Both the position numbers and the translations under genes were made by a program. The notes beneath the pieces were generated by a model. That model was not told the DNA's origin, did not search any database, and worked only from the letters and a program-made list of their open reading frames with translations. Of a stretch of 38,699 bases of DNA, positions 1-9,068 are shown piece by piece (within the stretch, counting starts at the first letter, position 1; every line of letters starts with the position of its first letter). Source of the DNA: Halomonas sp. DQ26W (lineage in GTDB: Bacteria; Pseudomonadota; Gammaproteobacteria; Pseudomonadales; Halomonadaceae); the NCBI RefSeq assembly GCF_003339685.1, contig NZ_QPKI01000032.1, positions 567 to 39,265 on the forward strand, written 5' to 3'.

Positions 1-2234
1 CCGCCGAGGCGCCTGGCGGCGCCAGTCGCGATGGAGACCAGCGCTCCGACAGCGATCCTCTCCACCAACGGCGCCACACCGCTGTTGGAGTATCTTCAGA
101 TCACGACTGGAGGCCGAAGGACTCCCGGCGGTGTTGCCATGGTCGCGGTTATTGCCAACGTCGGCAGCCGCCGCCGGGCGCCTGGCGGCGCCAGTCGCGA
201 TGCGGAGCAGCGCTCCAACAATGATTCTTTCTACCGACGGTGCCACGCCGCTGTTGGAGTATCTTCAGATCGCGACTGGAGGCCGAAGGACTCCCGGCGG
301 CGTTACCGATGGTCGCGGTTATTGCCAGCGCGGCAGCCTCCGCCGAGGCGCCTGCCGGCGCCAGTCGCGATGGGGACCAGCGCTCCAACAACGATCCTCT
401 CCACCAACGGCGCCACCCCGCTGTTGGAGTATCTTCAGATCGCGACTGGAGGCCGAAGGACTCCCGGCGGCGTTACCGGTGCCGGCGACCATCGCCTACG
501 CCGTGGCCTCCGCCGAGGCGCCTGACGGCGCCAGTCGCGATGCGGAGCAGCGCTCCTACAGCTGCTTTTTCCTGCCATAACAGGCGACTACCACCCTGTA
601 GGAGTATCTTTAGATCACGACTGGAGGCCACAGGCCTCCCGGCGGGGTTGCCATGGTCGCGGTTATTGCCAGCGCGGCAGCCTCCGCCAAGGCGCCTGGC
701 GGCGCCAGTCGCGATGCGGAGCAGCGCTCCAACAGCTGCTTTTTCCTGCCATAACAGGCGACTACCACCCTGTAGGAGTATCTTTAGATCACGACTGGAG
801 GCCGAAGGACTCCCGGCGGTGTTGCCATGGTCGCGGTTATTGCCAACGTCGGCAGCCGCCGCCGGGCGCCTGACGGCGCCAGTCGCGATGGGGACCAGCG
901 CTCCAACAGCTGTTTTTTCCATTAAGGCAAACCACACCGCTGTCGGAGTATCTTCAGATCACGACTGGAGGCCGAAGGACTCCCGGCGGGGTTGCCATGG
1001 TCGCGGTTATTGCCAACGTCGGCAGCCTCCGACGGGCGCCTGGCGGCGCCAGTCGCGATGGGGACCAGCGCTCCAACAGCTGTTTTTTCCATTAAGGCAA
1101 ACCACACCGCTGTTGGAGTATCTTCAGATCACGACTGGAGGCCGAAGGACTCCCGGCGGTGTTGCCATGGTCGCGGTTATTGCCAACGTCGGCAGCCGCC
1201 GCCGGGCGCCTGGCGGCGCCAGTCGCGATGGGGACCAGCGCTCCAACAGCTGTTTTTTCCATTAAGGCAAACCACACCGCTGTTGGAGTATCTTCAGATC
1301 ACGACTGGAGGCCGAAGGACTCCCGGCGGTGTTGCCATGGTCGCGGTTATTGCCAACGTCGGCAGCCGCCGCCGGGCGCCTGACGGCGCCAGTCGCGATG
1401 GGGACCAGCGCTCCAACAGCTGTTTTTTCCATTAAGGCAAACCACACCGCTGTTGGAGTATCTTCAGATCACGACTGGAGGCCGAAGGACTCCCGGCGGT
1501 GTTGCCAGGGTCGCGGTTATTGCCAACGTCGGCAGCCGCCGCCGGGCGCCTGACGGCGCCAGTCGCGATGGGGACCAGCGCTCCAACAGCTGTTTTTTCC
1601 ATTAAGGCAAACCACACCGCTGTTGGAGTATCTTCAGATCACGACTGGAGGCCGAAGGACTCCCGGCGGCGTTGCCGGTGCCGGCGACCATCGCCTACGC
1701 CGTGGCCTCCGCCGGGCGCCTGACGGCGCCAGTCGCGATGGGGACCAGCGCTCCAACAGCTGTTTTTTCCATTAAGGCAAACCACACCGCTGTTGGAGTA
1801 TCTTCAGATCACGACTGGAGGCCGAAGGACTCCCGGCGGCGTTACCGGGGCCGGCGACCATCGCCTACGCCGTGGCCTCCGCCGAGGCGCCTGGCGGCGC
1901 CAGTCGCGATGGGGACCAGCGCTCCAACAGCTGTTTTTTCCATTAAGGCAAACCACACCGCTGTTGGAGTATCTTCAGATCACGACTGGAGGCCGAAGGA
2001 CTCCCGGCGGCGTTGCCGGTGCCGGCGACCATCGCCTACGCCGTGGCCTCCGCCGAGGCGCCTGACGGCGCCAGTCGCGATGCGGAGCAGCGCTCCAACA
2101 GCTGTTTTTTCCATTAAGGCAAACCACACCGCTGTTGGAGTATCTTCAGATCACGACTGGAGGCCGAAGGACTCCCGGCGGCGTTGCCATGGTCGCGGTT
2201 ATTACCAGCGTCGGCAGCCTCCGACGGGCGCCTG
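1..2234 (+). repeat. Tandem array of ~170-bp palindromic REP/BIME units (left array)
   Basis: Thirteen units are visible. The landmark CAGTCGCGATG recurs with its ATG at 31, 200, 370, 540, 714, 888, 1058, 1228, 1398, 1568, 1738, 1909 and 2080, a period of 169-174 (mostly 170). Each unit contains a GCGCC/GGCGC hairpin, a REP-like arm ending in CGCGACTGG (read inverted), a 30-40 nt spacer, a second arm (GGAGTATCTTCAGATC then ACGACTGG), a GGAGGCC/GGACTCC hairpin and a GC-rich linker. The two halves are near inverted repeats, so each unit could fold into one long cruciform. From 888 onward every spacer is the same T-rich type; earlier units carry other spacer types. The array starts before the window and stops at ~2234 in a broken hairpin arm. 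Open frames inside it are by-products of the repeat and are not called as genes. Confidence 0.93.
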
Positions 2235-2261
2235 CTGAGTCTTATGCGCAATCAGGAAAGC

Positions 2262-2293
2262 AAAACGCCCCGCAGCAGGGCTGCGAGGCGTTT
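2262..2293 (-). terminator. Rho-independent terminator of the tRNA-Val operon
   Basis: On the minus strand AACGCCTCGCAG pairs with CTGCGGGGCGTT around a short loop, followed by a T-run. It lies 9 nt beyond the CCA end of the second tRNA and stands between the tRNA operon and the repeat array. Confidence 0.85.
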
Positions 2294-2301
2294 CGGGAAT
2301 C

Positions 2302-2378
2302 TGGTAGGACCAGGCGGATTTGAACCGCCGACCTCCACGATGTCAACGTGGCGCTCTAACCAACTGAGCTATGGTCCT
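2302..2378 (-). tRNA. tRNA-Val (anticodon GAC)
   Basis: A 77-nt cloverleaf read on the minus strand. The acceptor stem AGGACCA pairs with TGGTCCT. The D arm is GCTC AGTTGGTTA GAGC. The anticodon stem CCACG/CGTGG carries the loop TTGACAT, so the anticodon is GAC (valine, GUC codons). The T arm GGCGG TTCAAAT CCGCC is intact and the 3' CCA is encoded. It is the downstream member of a two-gene operon with an identical copy at 2430-2506. Confidence 0.96.
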
Positions 2379-2429
2379 GAAGGAAATCGTTGCCACAATG
2401 CGTTCGCCGCAAGACTCGGCTCGGCGCGC

Positions 2430-2506
2430 TGGTAGGACCAGGCGGATTTGAACCGCCGACCTCCACGATGTCAACGTGGCGCTCTAACCAACTGAGCTAT
2501 GGTCCT
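2430..2506 (-). tRNA. tRNA-Val (anticodon GAC), second copy
   Basis: Identical in sequence to the tRNA at 2302-2378, including the encoded CCA, and separated from it by 51 nt. It is the promoter-proximal gene of the pair. Identical tandem tRNA genes usually reflect dosage and can recombine with each other. Confidence 0.96.
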
Positions 2507-2546
2507 GCATTCCGTGGGCGACAAAGCGCCTCGGCAACGGATGCAT

Positions 2547-2574
2547 ATCTTACCGATATCGCTGAAGTTTGCAA
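2547..2574 (-). promoter_or_regulatory. Putative sigma-70 promoter of the tRNA-Val pair
   Basis: On the minus strand TTGCAA (2569-2574) and TAAGAT (2547-2552) are separated by 16 nt, which would start transcription near 2540, about 34 nt before the first tRNA. The -10 match is only moderate (4 of 6), so this is a prediction by position. Confidence 0.45.
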
Positions 2575-2578
2575 GCTT

Positions 2579-4066
2579 TCAAGGCACGCTTTTCACTCGT
2601 TCCACTGCTGCCAGCCAGCCCCGGTAGAGCCGCTCCCGCTCCGCCTCTGGCATTTGCGGCAAAAAGCGCTTTTCGCAGCGCCATAGCGCTGCGATCTCGT
2701 CAAGGTCGCGGTACCAGCCAAGATGCAGGCCGGCCATGTAGGCGGCACCAAGTGCCGTGGTCTCGAGCACCGTCGGTCGGTCGACCTGCACGCCCAGCAT
2801 GTCGGCCAGGAACTGAACCAGCCAACCGTTCTTGACCATGCCGCCATCCACGCGCAACGTGCCCGGTGTCGCCTCCATGTCATCGCGCATGCAAGCCTGC
2901 AGGTCACGGGTCTGGTAGCAGACCGCCTGCAGGCCGGCGGCAACGATCTCGGCGATACCGGTATCCCGCGTCAAGCCGAAGATCGCCCCGCGCGCCTTCG
3001 GGTCCCAGTGCGGCGCCCCAAGCCCAGTGAATGCCGGAACCAGGTATACGCTGTGTCCATCCCGGGTCTCGCGGGCCAGCGCCTCGGTCTCGGCAGCATT
3101 GTCGAACAGTTTCAGGCCGTCGCGCAGCCACTGCACCGCGGCCCCGGCAACGAAGATACTTCCCTCCATGGCGTAGGTCGTCTTGCCGGCGATACGGTAG
3201 GCCACCGTGGTCAGCAAGCGATTGCGCGAAACGGCGGCCTTGCCCCCGGTATTGACGATCATGAAGCAGCCGGTGCCGTACGTGCTCTTGCCCATGCCGG
3301 GCTCGAAGCAGGCCTGGCCGACCAGGGCCGCCTGCTGATCGCCGACCACCCCGCCGATAGGCAGTTCAGCGCCCAGCAGGCTCGCCTCGGTGTGGCTGAA
3401 GTCGTCGCTACTGTCGCGCACATCGGGCAACAGGGCTTGGGGTATGTCGAAAAGCGCCAGCAGTTCGTCGTCCCACTGCTGGGTATGGATATTGAACAGC
3501 ATGGTCCGGGACGCATTGGTGGCGTCGGTGGCATGCACGCGTCCGCCGGTCAGCCGCCACAGTAGAAAGGTATCGACCGTACCGAAGGCCAGCTCTCCCC
3601 GCTCGGCGCGCTCGCGGGCCCCCTCGACATTATCCAGCAACCAGGCCAGCTTGGTCGCCGAGAAATAGGGGTCGATCAGCAACCCGGTACGCGCCTGCAC
3701 CAGCTCGGCATGACCCTGCTCCCGTAGCGCCTGGCAAGCATCTGCCGTGCGACGATCCTGCCAGACGATGGCGTTGTAGAGTGGCTCGCCGGTTTGCCGA
3801 TCCCATAACAGCGTTGTTTCACGCTGGTTGGTGATCCCGATGCCAGCAATACTCGACAGCGGCTTGCCGCTCTTCTCGATCGCCTGCCGGCACGTCGACA
3901 GAACCGTGCTCCAGATCGCCTCGGGATCATGCTCGATCCAACCATCGCGGGGGAACTGCTGGGGAAATTCTTGCTGCACCACATGAGCCACGCTGCCACT
4001 GCGGTCGAAGAGAATGGCACGGGAGCTGGTGGTTCCCTGATCGATGGCAAGCAGGTAATCGGCCAT
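2579..4066 (-). CDS. glpK: Glycerol kinase
   Basis: Phosphorylates cytosolic glycerol with ATP to sn-glycerol 3-phosphate, the first step of glycerol catabolism. At 495 aa it matches the usual ~500 aa of the FGGY kinase family. The N-terminus ([20 protein letters not shown]) is the classical actin-fold phosphate-binding strand, the central [13 protein letters not shown] segment is typical of GlpK, and the C-terminal half has the expected DGG and GAAYMAGL segments. The chosen ATG at 4066 has AGGA six nt upstream; an in-frame start at 4105 would add 13 residues without a better ribosome site. It lies divergently from glpR, 165 bp away, with a GlpR-like half-site in its leader, so repression relieved by glycerol 3-phosphate is likely. 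No glpF facilitator gene is seen in the window. Confidence 0.97.
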   Translation of the reverse strand: MADYLLAIDQGTTSSRAILFDRSGSVAHVVQQEFPQQFPRDGWIEHDPEAIWSTVLSTCRQAIEKSGKPLSSIAGIGITNQRETTLLWDRQTGEPLYNAIVWQDRRTADACQALREQGHAELVQARTGLLIDPYFSATKLAWLLDNVEGARERAERGELAFGTVDTFLLWRLTGGRVHATDATNASRTMLFNIHTQQWDDELLALFDIPQALLPDVRDSSDDFSHTEASLLGAELPIGGVVGDQQAALVGQACFEPGMGKSTYGTGCFMIVNTGGKAAVSRNRLLTTVAYRIAGKTTYAMEGSIFVAGAAVQWLRDGLKLFDNAAETEALARETRDGHSVYLVPAFTGLGAPHWDPKARGAIFGLTRDTGIAEIVAAGLQAVCYQTRDLQACMRDDMEATPGTLRVDGGMVKNGWLVQFLADMLGVQVDRPTVLETTALGAAYMAGLHLGWYRDLDEIAALWRCEKRFLPQMPEAERERLYRGWLAAVERVKSVP

Positions 4067-4084
4067 GTTATGTCCTGTCATTGT

Positions 4085-4094
4085 ATGTTCGTTT
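4085..4094 (+). promoter_or_regulatory. GlpR-like operator half-site upstream of glpK
   Basis: ATGTTCGTTT (AAACGAACAT on the coding strand of glpK) matches the ATGTTCG core of known GlpR operators and the motif upstream of glpD. It lies 19 nt before the glpK start. Only one half of a dyad is clear. Confidence 0.5.
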
Positions 4095-4231
4095 ATGATC
4101 ACCAAGGGTACGGCAGTGTGTTCGTATTGCTCTACGACTTTCAGCGCAATTCTCGACCACCCCCATTCCAGACCACCCCTGCCGGCAATCCGCCGGATAG
4201 CTTACAATCGTGAGATCGAAAGGGAGCCGAC

Positions 4232-4990
4232 ATGAATCAACAGCAACGCCAGGATGCGATCGTCGACCTGGTCCGCCGCCAGGGCTATGCCAGCATCGAA
4301 CAGCTTACCGAACATTTCTCCGTCACCCCGCAGACGATTCGACGCGACCTGAACGCTCTGGCAGAAGAGGGCATGATACGTCGCGTTCACGGCGGTGCCG
4401 GCCTGGAATCGAGTACCGTCAATACCGCCTACAGCACTCGCAAGAACCTCAACCTCGAGGCCAAGCGACGCATTGCGAGCCTGGTAGCCAGCCATATTCC
4501 CGACCACTCTTCGCTCTTCATCAATATCGGTACCAGCAACGAAGTGGTCGCCGAAGCCCTGCTCGTTCATGAAGGGCTCGAGGTAATAACCAACAATCTC
4601 AATGTAGCGGCTATCCTCCAGCACAAGGAAGATTTCAACGTCATCATCGCCGGCGGACAGGTTCGTTCACGCGATGGCGGCATCATCGGCGAGGCCACCA
4701 TCGATTTCATCAACCAGTTCAAGGTCGATTACGGCATCATCGGCATCAGCGGTGTCGACGAGGACGGCTCCCTGCTCGAATTCGACTACCAGGAGGCCCG
4801 GGTAGCACAGGCCATCATCCGCAACTCACGCCAGGTCTATCTCACCGCCGACCACTCCAAGTTCCATCGTAACCCGGTGGTACGCCAGGGCAATATCGCC
4901 CAGCTCGACGCCCTCTTCACCGATCGCGAACCCCCTGAAGCGATCGTCCACTTGATGAAGGCCCACGACGTGGCCCTGCACCTCGCCTGA
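4232..4990 (+). CDS. glpR: DeoR-family repressor of the glycerol 3-phosphate regulon
   Basis: A 252-aa DeoR-type regulator. The N-terminal winged helix-turn-helix spans roughly residues 5-60 and includes the family signature SVTPQTIRRDLNALAEEGM; RRVHGGA follows. The C-terminal two-thirds is the sugar-phosphate-binding (ISOCOT-type) fold, with NIGTSNEVVAEAL, TNNLNVA and the DYGIIGISGVDEDGSLLEFD segment typical of GlpR. The start is preceded by AAGGGAG nine nt upstream. The position between glpK and glpD, with ATGTTCG motifs beside both, supports a glp repressor whose inducer is glycerol 3-phosphate. It is probably autonomous from glpD, since a 180-bp gap with operator motifs separates them. 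Confidence 0.93.
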   Translation: MNQQQRQDAIVDLVRRQGYASIEQLTEHFSVTPQTIRRDLNALAEEGMIRRVHGGAGLESSTVNTAYSTRKNLNLEAKRRIASLVASHIPDHSSLFINIGTSNEVVAEALLVHEGLEVITNNLNVAAILQHKEDFNVIIAGGQVRSRDGGIIGEATIDFINQFKVDYGIIGISGVDEDGSLLEFDYQEARVAQAIIRNSRQVYLTADHSKFHRNPVVRQGNIAQLDALFTDREPPEAIVHLMKAHDVALHLA

Positions 4991-5084
4991 CAGGCCGAAC
5001 GGCGCATCCAGAGATCGCTCCTCGGCCTGGCGCAGGCTGCATAGCGGGGCGCGCCGCGCTGTCTTGGCCCTCTGACTTCCCTTG

Positions 5085-5115
5085 ATGTTCGGTTTTGATT
5101 CATCTATGTTCGTTT
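5085..5115 (+). promoter_or_regulatory. Paired GlpR-like half-sites upstream of glpD
   Basis: ATGTTCGG begins at 5085 and ATGTTCGTTTT at 5106. They are direct repeats 21 bp apart (two helical turns) and end ~57 bp before the glpD start. The core equals the glpK half-site at 4085. Direct rather than inverted arrangement is less usual for this regulator. Confidence 0.55.
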
Positions 5116-5171
5116 TCAAACACGGCATGATGTCTGGCGCTGAAAGCGCCAGCCTAACGGAGCCTGCATTC

Positions 5172-6674
5172 ATGGCGGAAATTTCACGCAATCTACTCGA
5201 CCTATTCGTTATCGGTGGCGGCATCAATGGCACGGGTATCGCCAATGACGCCGCCGGCCGCGGTCTTGATGTCGGACTCTGTGAACAGGGGGACCTGGCC
5301 GGCGCCACCTCCTCGGCGAGCAGCAAGCTGATCCATGGCGGGCTTCGCTATCTGGAGCATCATGAATTCCGCCTGGTAAGCGAGGCATTGCGGGAGCGGG
5401 AAACCCTGCTCAAGAAGGCACCTCACATCATCTGGCCATTGCGCTTCATTCTGCCCCACCGCTCGCACCTGCGTCCGGCCTGGATGATTCGTGCCGGTCT
5501 GTTCCTATACGACCATCTGGGCAAGCGCGAGCAACTGCTGGGCTCACGTGGTATTCGCTTCAGCGCCAATTCGGCGTTGAAGCCCGAGATCATGCGCGGT
5601 TTCGAATATTCAGACTGCTGGGTGGACGATGCCCGGTTGGTGGTCCTCAATGCCATCCAGGCCCGCGAGGGTGGTGCCGAGGTTCTCGTTCGCACGCGAT
5701 GCATCGCCGCGTACGAGGAGCAGGGCCACTGGTGCATCGAACTCGAGGACCTGCGCACCGGCAAGTGCTTGCGGCGCTATGCACGCGCCCTGGTCAATGC
5801 CGCGGGGCCCTGGGTGGAAAGCGTGATTCGCGAGCAGACACATCGCACGTCACGCTATGCCATCCGCATGATTCAGGGCAGTCACCTGATCGTGCCCAGG
5901 CTCAACGGTGACGATCGCGCCTACATCCTGCAGAACAGCGATAGGCGCATCGTCTTCGTGTTGCCCTACGAAGATGACTTCAGCCTGGTCGGCACCACCG
6001 ACCGCCGTTACGAGGGCGACCCCGCCCATGTCGCCATTACCACGGAGGAGATGGATTACCTGCTTGGGGTGGTCAATGGCAACTTCCGCCGGCAGCTGAC
6101 GCGAAGCGATGTCATCAGCACCTTCTCAGGCGTCCGCCCCCTTTGCGATGACGAATCGTCAGACCCTTCGGCGATGACCCGTGACTATACGCTGGCTCTC
6201 GATGAACGAGGCACCCCGATGCTGTCGGTCTTCGGTGGCAAGATCACCACCTATCGTAAGCTGGCCGAGGCAGCACTCGAGACGCTCGCGCCACACCTAC
6301 CCACCATGGGCCGCGCATGGACCGCCACGGCGGCGCTACCGGGCGGTGATATAGCGAACCAGATCGACTTTACCCAGGAACTGCTCGGTGCCTACCCCTG
6401 GCTGGGTGCTGACCGCGCCCGACGCTTTGCCCGGAGCTACGGAACCCTCTGCCTGCGCTTCCTCCGCGGAGCCGAGTCCGAGGCCGATCTCGGCAAGGCG
6501 TTCGGGGCCGGGCTGACGGCCGCCGAAGTCGACTACCTGATCGACCACGAATGGGCCACGAGCACCGAGGATATTTTATGGCGCCGCACCAAGCTCGGTT
6601 TGCGCTTGACGCTTCGCCAGCTCGACGCCCTGGTCGAGCATGTCAAGGCTCATTGCCAGACGCTGGCCGCCTGA
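5172..6674 (+). CDS. glpD: Aerobic glycerol-3-phosphate dehydrogenase (FAD, membrane-associated)
   Basis: Oxidises sn-glycerol 3-phosphate to dihydroxyacetone phosphate at the inner membrane and passes electrons to quinone. The 500-aa length equals E. coli GlpD (501). The dinucleotide-binding motif VIGGGINGTGIANDAAGRG lies at residues ~12-30, followed by the family segment ATSSASSKLIHGGLRYLE. The C-terminal DAO_C-type domain contains the VDYLIDHEWA...DILWRRTKLG region. The start at 5172 (MAEISRNLLDL) is preferred over 5082, because GGAG lies nine nt upstream and the operator half-sites would otherwise be coding. It converges on fumC with only 16 bp between the stops. Confidence 0.97.
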   Translation: MAEISRNLLDLFVIGGGINGTGIANDAAGRGLDVGLCEQGDLAGATSSASSKLIHGGLRYLEHHEFRLVSEALRERETLLKKAPHIIWPLRFILPHRSHLRPAWMIRAGLFLYDHLGKREQLLGSRGIRFSANSALKPEIMRGFEYSDCWVDDARLVVLNAIQAREGGAEVLVRTRCIAAYEEQGHWCIELEDLRTGKCLRRYARALVNAAGPWVESVIREQTHRTSRYAIRMIQGSHLIVPRLNGDDRAYILQNSDRRIVFVLPYEDDFSLVGTTDRRYEGDPAHVAITTEEMDYLLGVVNGNFRRQLTRSDVISTFSGVRPLCDDESSDPSAMTRDYTLALDERGTPMLSVFGGKITTYRKLAEAALETLAPHLPTMGRAWTATAALPGGDIANQIDFTQELLGAYPWLGADRARRFARSYGTLCLRFLRGAESEADLGKAFGAGLTAAEVDYLIDHEWATSTEDILWRRTKLGLRLTLRQLDALVEHVKAHCQTLAA

Positions 6675-6690
6675 GCGACAAAAACGACCG

Positions 6691-8070
6691 CTATTCAGGA
6701 ATCCCGCCACGGGTCAGGCTGGCGGGATCGAGCAGACGCTCAAGCTCATCGCGACTCAAGTCGGTCTGCTCCTCTGCCACCTCGATAATGGGCCGGCCGG
6801 ATTGATAGGCCTGCTTGGCGATGGCCGCCGCCGCATCGTAGCCGATGACACCATTGAGGGCGGTGACCAGAATCGGATTTCTCGCCAGTGGCTCAGCCAT
6901 AGCCTCATCTCGCACCTTGAATGTCGCAATGGCTCGATCAGCCAACAAGCGTGCGGTGTTGCTCATCAACAAGATCGATGTCAGCAGATTATGTGCGACA
7001 AGCGGCAGCATGACGTTAAGCTGGAAGTTGCCACTCTGCCCTGCCACCGTCACCGCGGCGTCCAGACCGATCACCTGGGCCGCTGCCTGGGCCGCCGACT
7101 CAGGGATGACGGGGTTGACCTTGCCCGGCATGATCGAGCTGCCGGGCTGCAGAGCTTCGAGCTCGATCTCCCCGAGGCCCGCCAATGGCCCTGAGTTCAT
7201 CCAGCGCAGGTCGTTGGCGATTTTCATCACCACACAGGCTAATCCCCTCAGCTGGCCGGAGAGCTCCACGGCACTATCCTGCGATGCGAGGCTGGCAAAG
7301 AAACTGTCGTTGGGCTGCAGTGACAACCCCGTCTGCTCGCTCAACTCGCGGGCCATGCGCTCGGCGAATTCGGGGTGGGCATTGATTCCGGTGCCCACCG
7401 CCGTACCGCCCTGGGCGAGCCGGCAAAGCCGCTGCATGGCGCTATCGAGTCGCTCGATGGCATGGCCCAGTTGACTCGACCACCCGCCCAATTCCTGACT
7501 CAGGCGCAGCGGCATTGCATCCATCAGGTGGGTGCGCCCTGTCTTGATCACCCCATCAAGTTCCATCGCTCTCTCGTCGATGGTCGCCCGCAGGTGCTCC
7601 AGGGCGGGCCGCAGCCGCGTTGTCACTTCCAAGGCTGCCGACAGGTGGATGGCGGTAGGGATCACGTCGTTGCTCGACTGTCCCATGTTGACATGATCGT
7701 TGGGCCCAACCGTCAGGTTGTTGCCGCTGGCCAGATGGGCGATCACTTCGTTGACGTTCATGTTGCTCGAAGTGCCGGAGCCGGTCTGGAAGACGTCCAC
7801 TGGGAAATGCGTGTCGTGCTTGCCGTCGACGATCGCCTGTGCAGCCTCGACGATGGCCTCGGCCCGCTCGACATCCAGCAGCAGCAAGTCGCGATTGACC
7901 CGGGCTGCTGCTAGCTTGATGCGCGCAATGGCGTGAATGAAAGCAGCCGGCATCGCTTGCCCGGATACCTGAAAGTTATTGATCGCACGCTGGGTCTGGG
8001 CACCGTACAGGGCCTCGTACGGCACCTTCAGCTCACCCATGCTGTCGCGCTCTATGCGATGTTCGGTCAT
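6691..8070 (-). CDS. fumC: Class II fumarate hydratase
   Basis: Oxygen-stable, iron-free fumarase converting fumarate to L-malate in the TCA cycle; a cytosolic homotetramer in this family. At 459 aa it has the usual length. The superfamily signature GSSIMPGKVNP is present, as are TGSGTSSNMNVNEV and the GRTHLMDAMP segment. ATG at 8070 is chosen because GAGGAG sits five nt upstream; an in-frame GTG two codons earlier overlaps that ribosome site and cannot be used with it. It is preceded by a 345-bp AT-rich gap and stands alone. Confidence 0.96.
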   Translation of the reverse strand: MTEHRIERDSMGELKVPYEALYGAQTQRAINNFQVSGQAMPAAFIHAIARIKLAAARVNRDLLLLDVERAEAIVEAAQAIVDGKHDTHFPVDVFQTGSGTSSNMNVNEVIAHLASGNNLTVGPNDHVNMGQSSNDVIPTAIHLSAALEVTTRLRPALEHLRATIDERAMELDGVIKTGRTHLMDAMPLRLSQELGGWSSQLGHAIERLDSAMQRLCRLAQGGTAVGTGINAHPEFAERMARELSEQTGLSLQPNDSFFASLASQDSAVELSGQLRGLACVVMKIANDLRWMNSGPLAGLGEIELEALQPGSSIMPGKVNPVIPESAAQAAAQVIGLDAAVTVAGQSGNFQLNVMLPLVAHNLLTSILLMSNTARLLADRAIATFKVRDEAMAEPLARNPILVTALNGVIGYDAAAAIAKQAYQSGRPIIEVAEEQTDLSRDELERLLDPASLTRGGIPE

Positions 8071-8314
8071 CTTCACTCCTCAGCGTCACTACTGTGGTTT
8101 CACCATGGTTGCCGCCGCCGCCTCTTGCAAGGGGGTGACTCCTTTCGCGGACAGCCCGGCAACTGTGCACACTATTCATCACCATTTTTCCGCTGGCAAA
8201 AGAATTACAATCAATACATTTAAAGAAGAATTAAATACAAAGCACTACATAACTAATCTAGCGTCATTAACGTTATGCCTCACCTCGTTCAAGTTTCTCC
8301 TTTCGACGCCAAAG

Positions 8315-8357
8315 TTGATAACTATCATAGAAAGATAACGCTATTTTTTACTAATAT
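8315..8357 (+). promoter_or_regulatory. Candidate FNR/ANR box with class II promoter geometry
   Basis: TTGATAACTATCAT (8315-8328) matches TTGAT-N4-ATCAA at 9 of 10 positions. TAATAT at 8352-8357 is a plausible -10 element, giving a start near 8363, which places the box centre (8321.5) at about -41.5. This is the standard spacing for FNR-type class II activation. The rest of the 8071-8415 gap is AT-rich and no gene is seen in it. Confidence 0.6.
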
Positions 8358-8415
8358 TGCCACTGAATTCCACTCAGCACATGATTCACGAATAACGAGA
8401 ACGGAGCCACGTTCC

Positions 8416-8937
8416 ATGAATAACATGACAGCCCTAACCCTTTTGCCGCAGGAACAACTCAGCACAGCCCATACCCACGAGGCGGGGGAGCTGAACCGTT
8501 ACCGGCGACTAGCCCTCAGCTTTTTGCCGCTCGCTCCCCATATCAGCCGGCTGATGGCCGCTCTTGGAGTAGAATGCGAACAGCGAATCCAAGCTCTGCA
8601 GAACGTAGCCAGACAGTTGGATCTCGATGCGTGCGTCGACCTGAAACCCCCTATGGAGTCACCGTTTCTGGCCCGGTCAAGCCGACACTTCTTTGTGGTT
8701 GATGAGGCCATGAGCCAAGTGGTCCTGAAAGAGGCTGAAGAGGCCGCCGAGGTCACATGCAGGCTGTTCGCCTGGCTGCTGGAAACCAATGCGACACCAG
8801 AGTTGCATCGTCCTTTGCTGGCTTTCGTTACCCAGAAAAACAACGAATACCGTATTATACAGGAGTGTCGGGAAGCCGGCGGGCCGATCTTGCGCAACCG
8901 TGTATCCGACTCCGAAATGGCAGACGCCATGAAGTAG
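8416..8937 (+). CDS. Unknown helical protein, possibly under FNR control
   Basis: A 173-aa soluble protein with no signal peptide or membrane segment. I do not recognise its family with certainty. The sequence suggests four long helices (about residues 22-45, 45-65, 95-125 and 130-155), and the general look is of a ferritin-like or other four-helix bundle. However, no ExxH metal-binding pairs of a di-iron site are apparent, so no function is assigned. The ATG at 8416 has GGAG nine nt upstream; the frame is open upstream to 8275, but that part is AT-rich promoter DNA. The TTGAT-N4-ATCAT box upstream and the FNR-type regulator immediately downstream on the other strand suggest a role at low oxygen. 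This is inference. Confidence 0.75.
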   Translation: MNNMTALTLLPQEQLSTAHTHEAGELNRYRRLALSFLPLAPHISRLMAALGVECEQRIQALQNVARQLDLDACVDLKPPMESPFLARSSRHFFVVDEAMSQVVLKEAEEAAEVTCRLFAWLLETNATPELHRPLLAFVTQKNNEYRIIQECREAGGPILRNRVSDSEMADAMK

Positions 8938-9068
8938 CAATAAAAAACTGCGCAGCACTAGAAGGCTGCCGGACTTAACACTGATCTACTGCAAAATCCG
9001 ACAACCTCTTCGGCGGTCCCATTGCGGCCCGGCGTCTTGCTATGGACATGGCTATGGACATGACTGCC

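Noticed and set aside
131..1723. Long open frames on both strands inside the left array (up to 341 aa)
   Set aside because: The repeat unit lacks stops in several frames, frames overlap on both strands, there are no ribosome sites, and the period (mostly 170) is not a multiple of three.
1..2234. CRISPR array
   Set aside because: The period is ~170 bp, the spacers are repeated rather than unique, and no cas genes are present.
2302..2506. tRNA-Val genes as a genomic-island attachment site
   Set aside because: Both tRNAs are intact, no integrase or partial tRNA copy is seen in the window, and the neighbours are core metabolic genes.
9039..9062. Direct repeat of GCTATGGACATG (two copies of 12 bp)
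   Set aside because: Only two copies in a short intergenic gap with no dyad; no functional reading beyond simple duplication.
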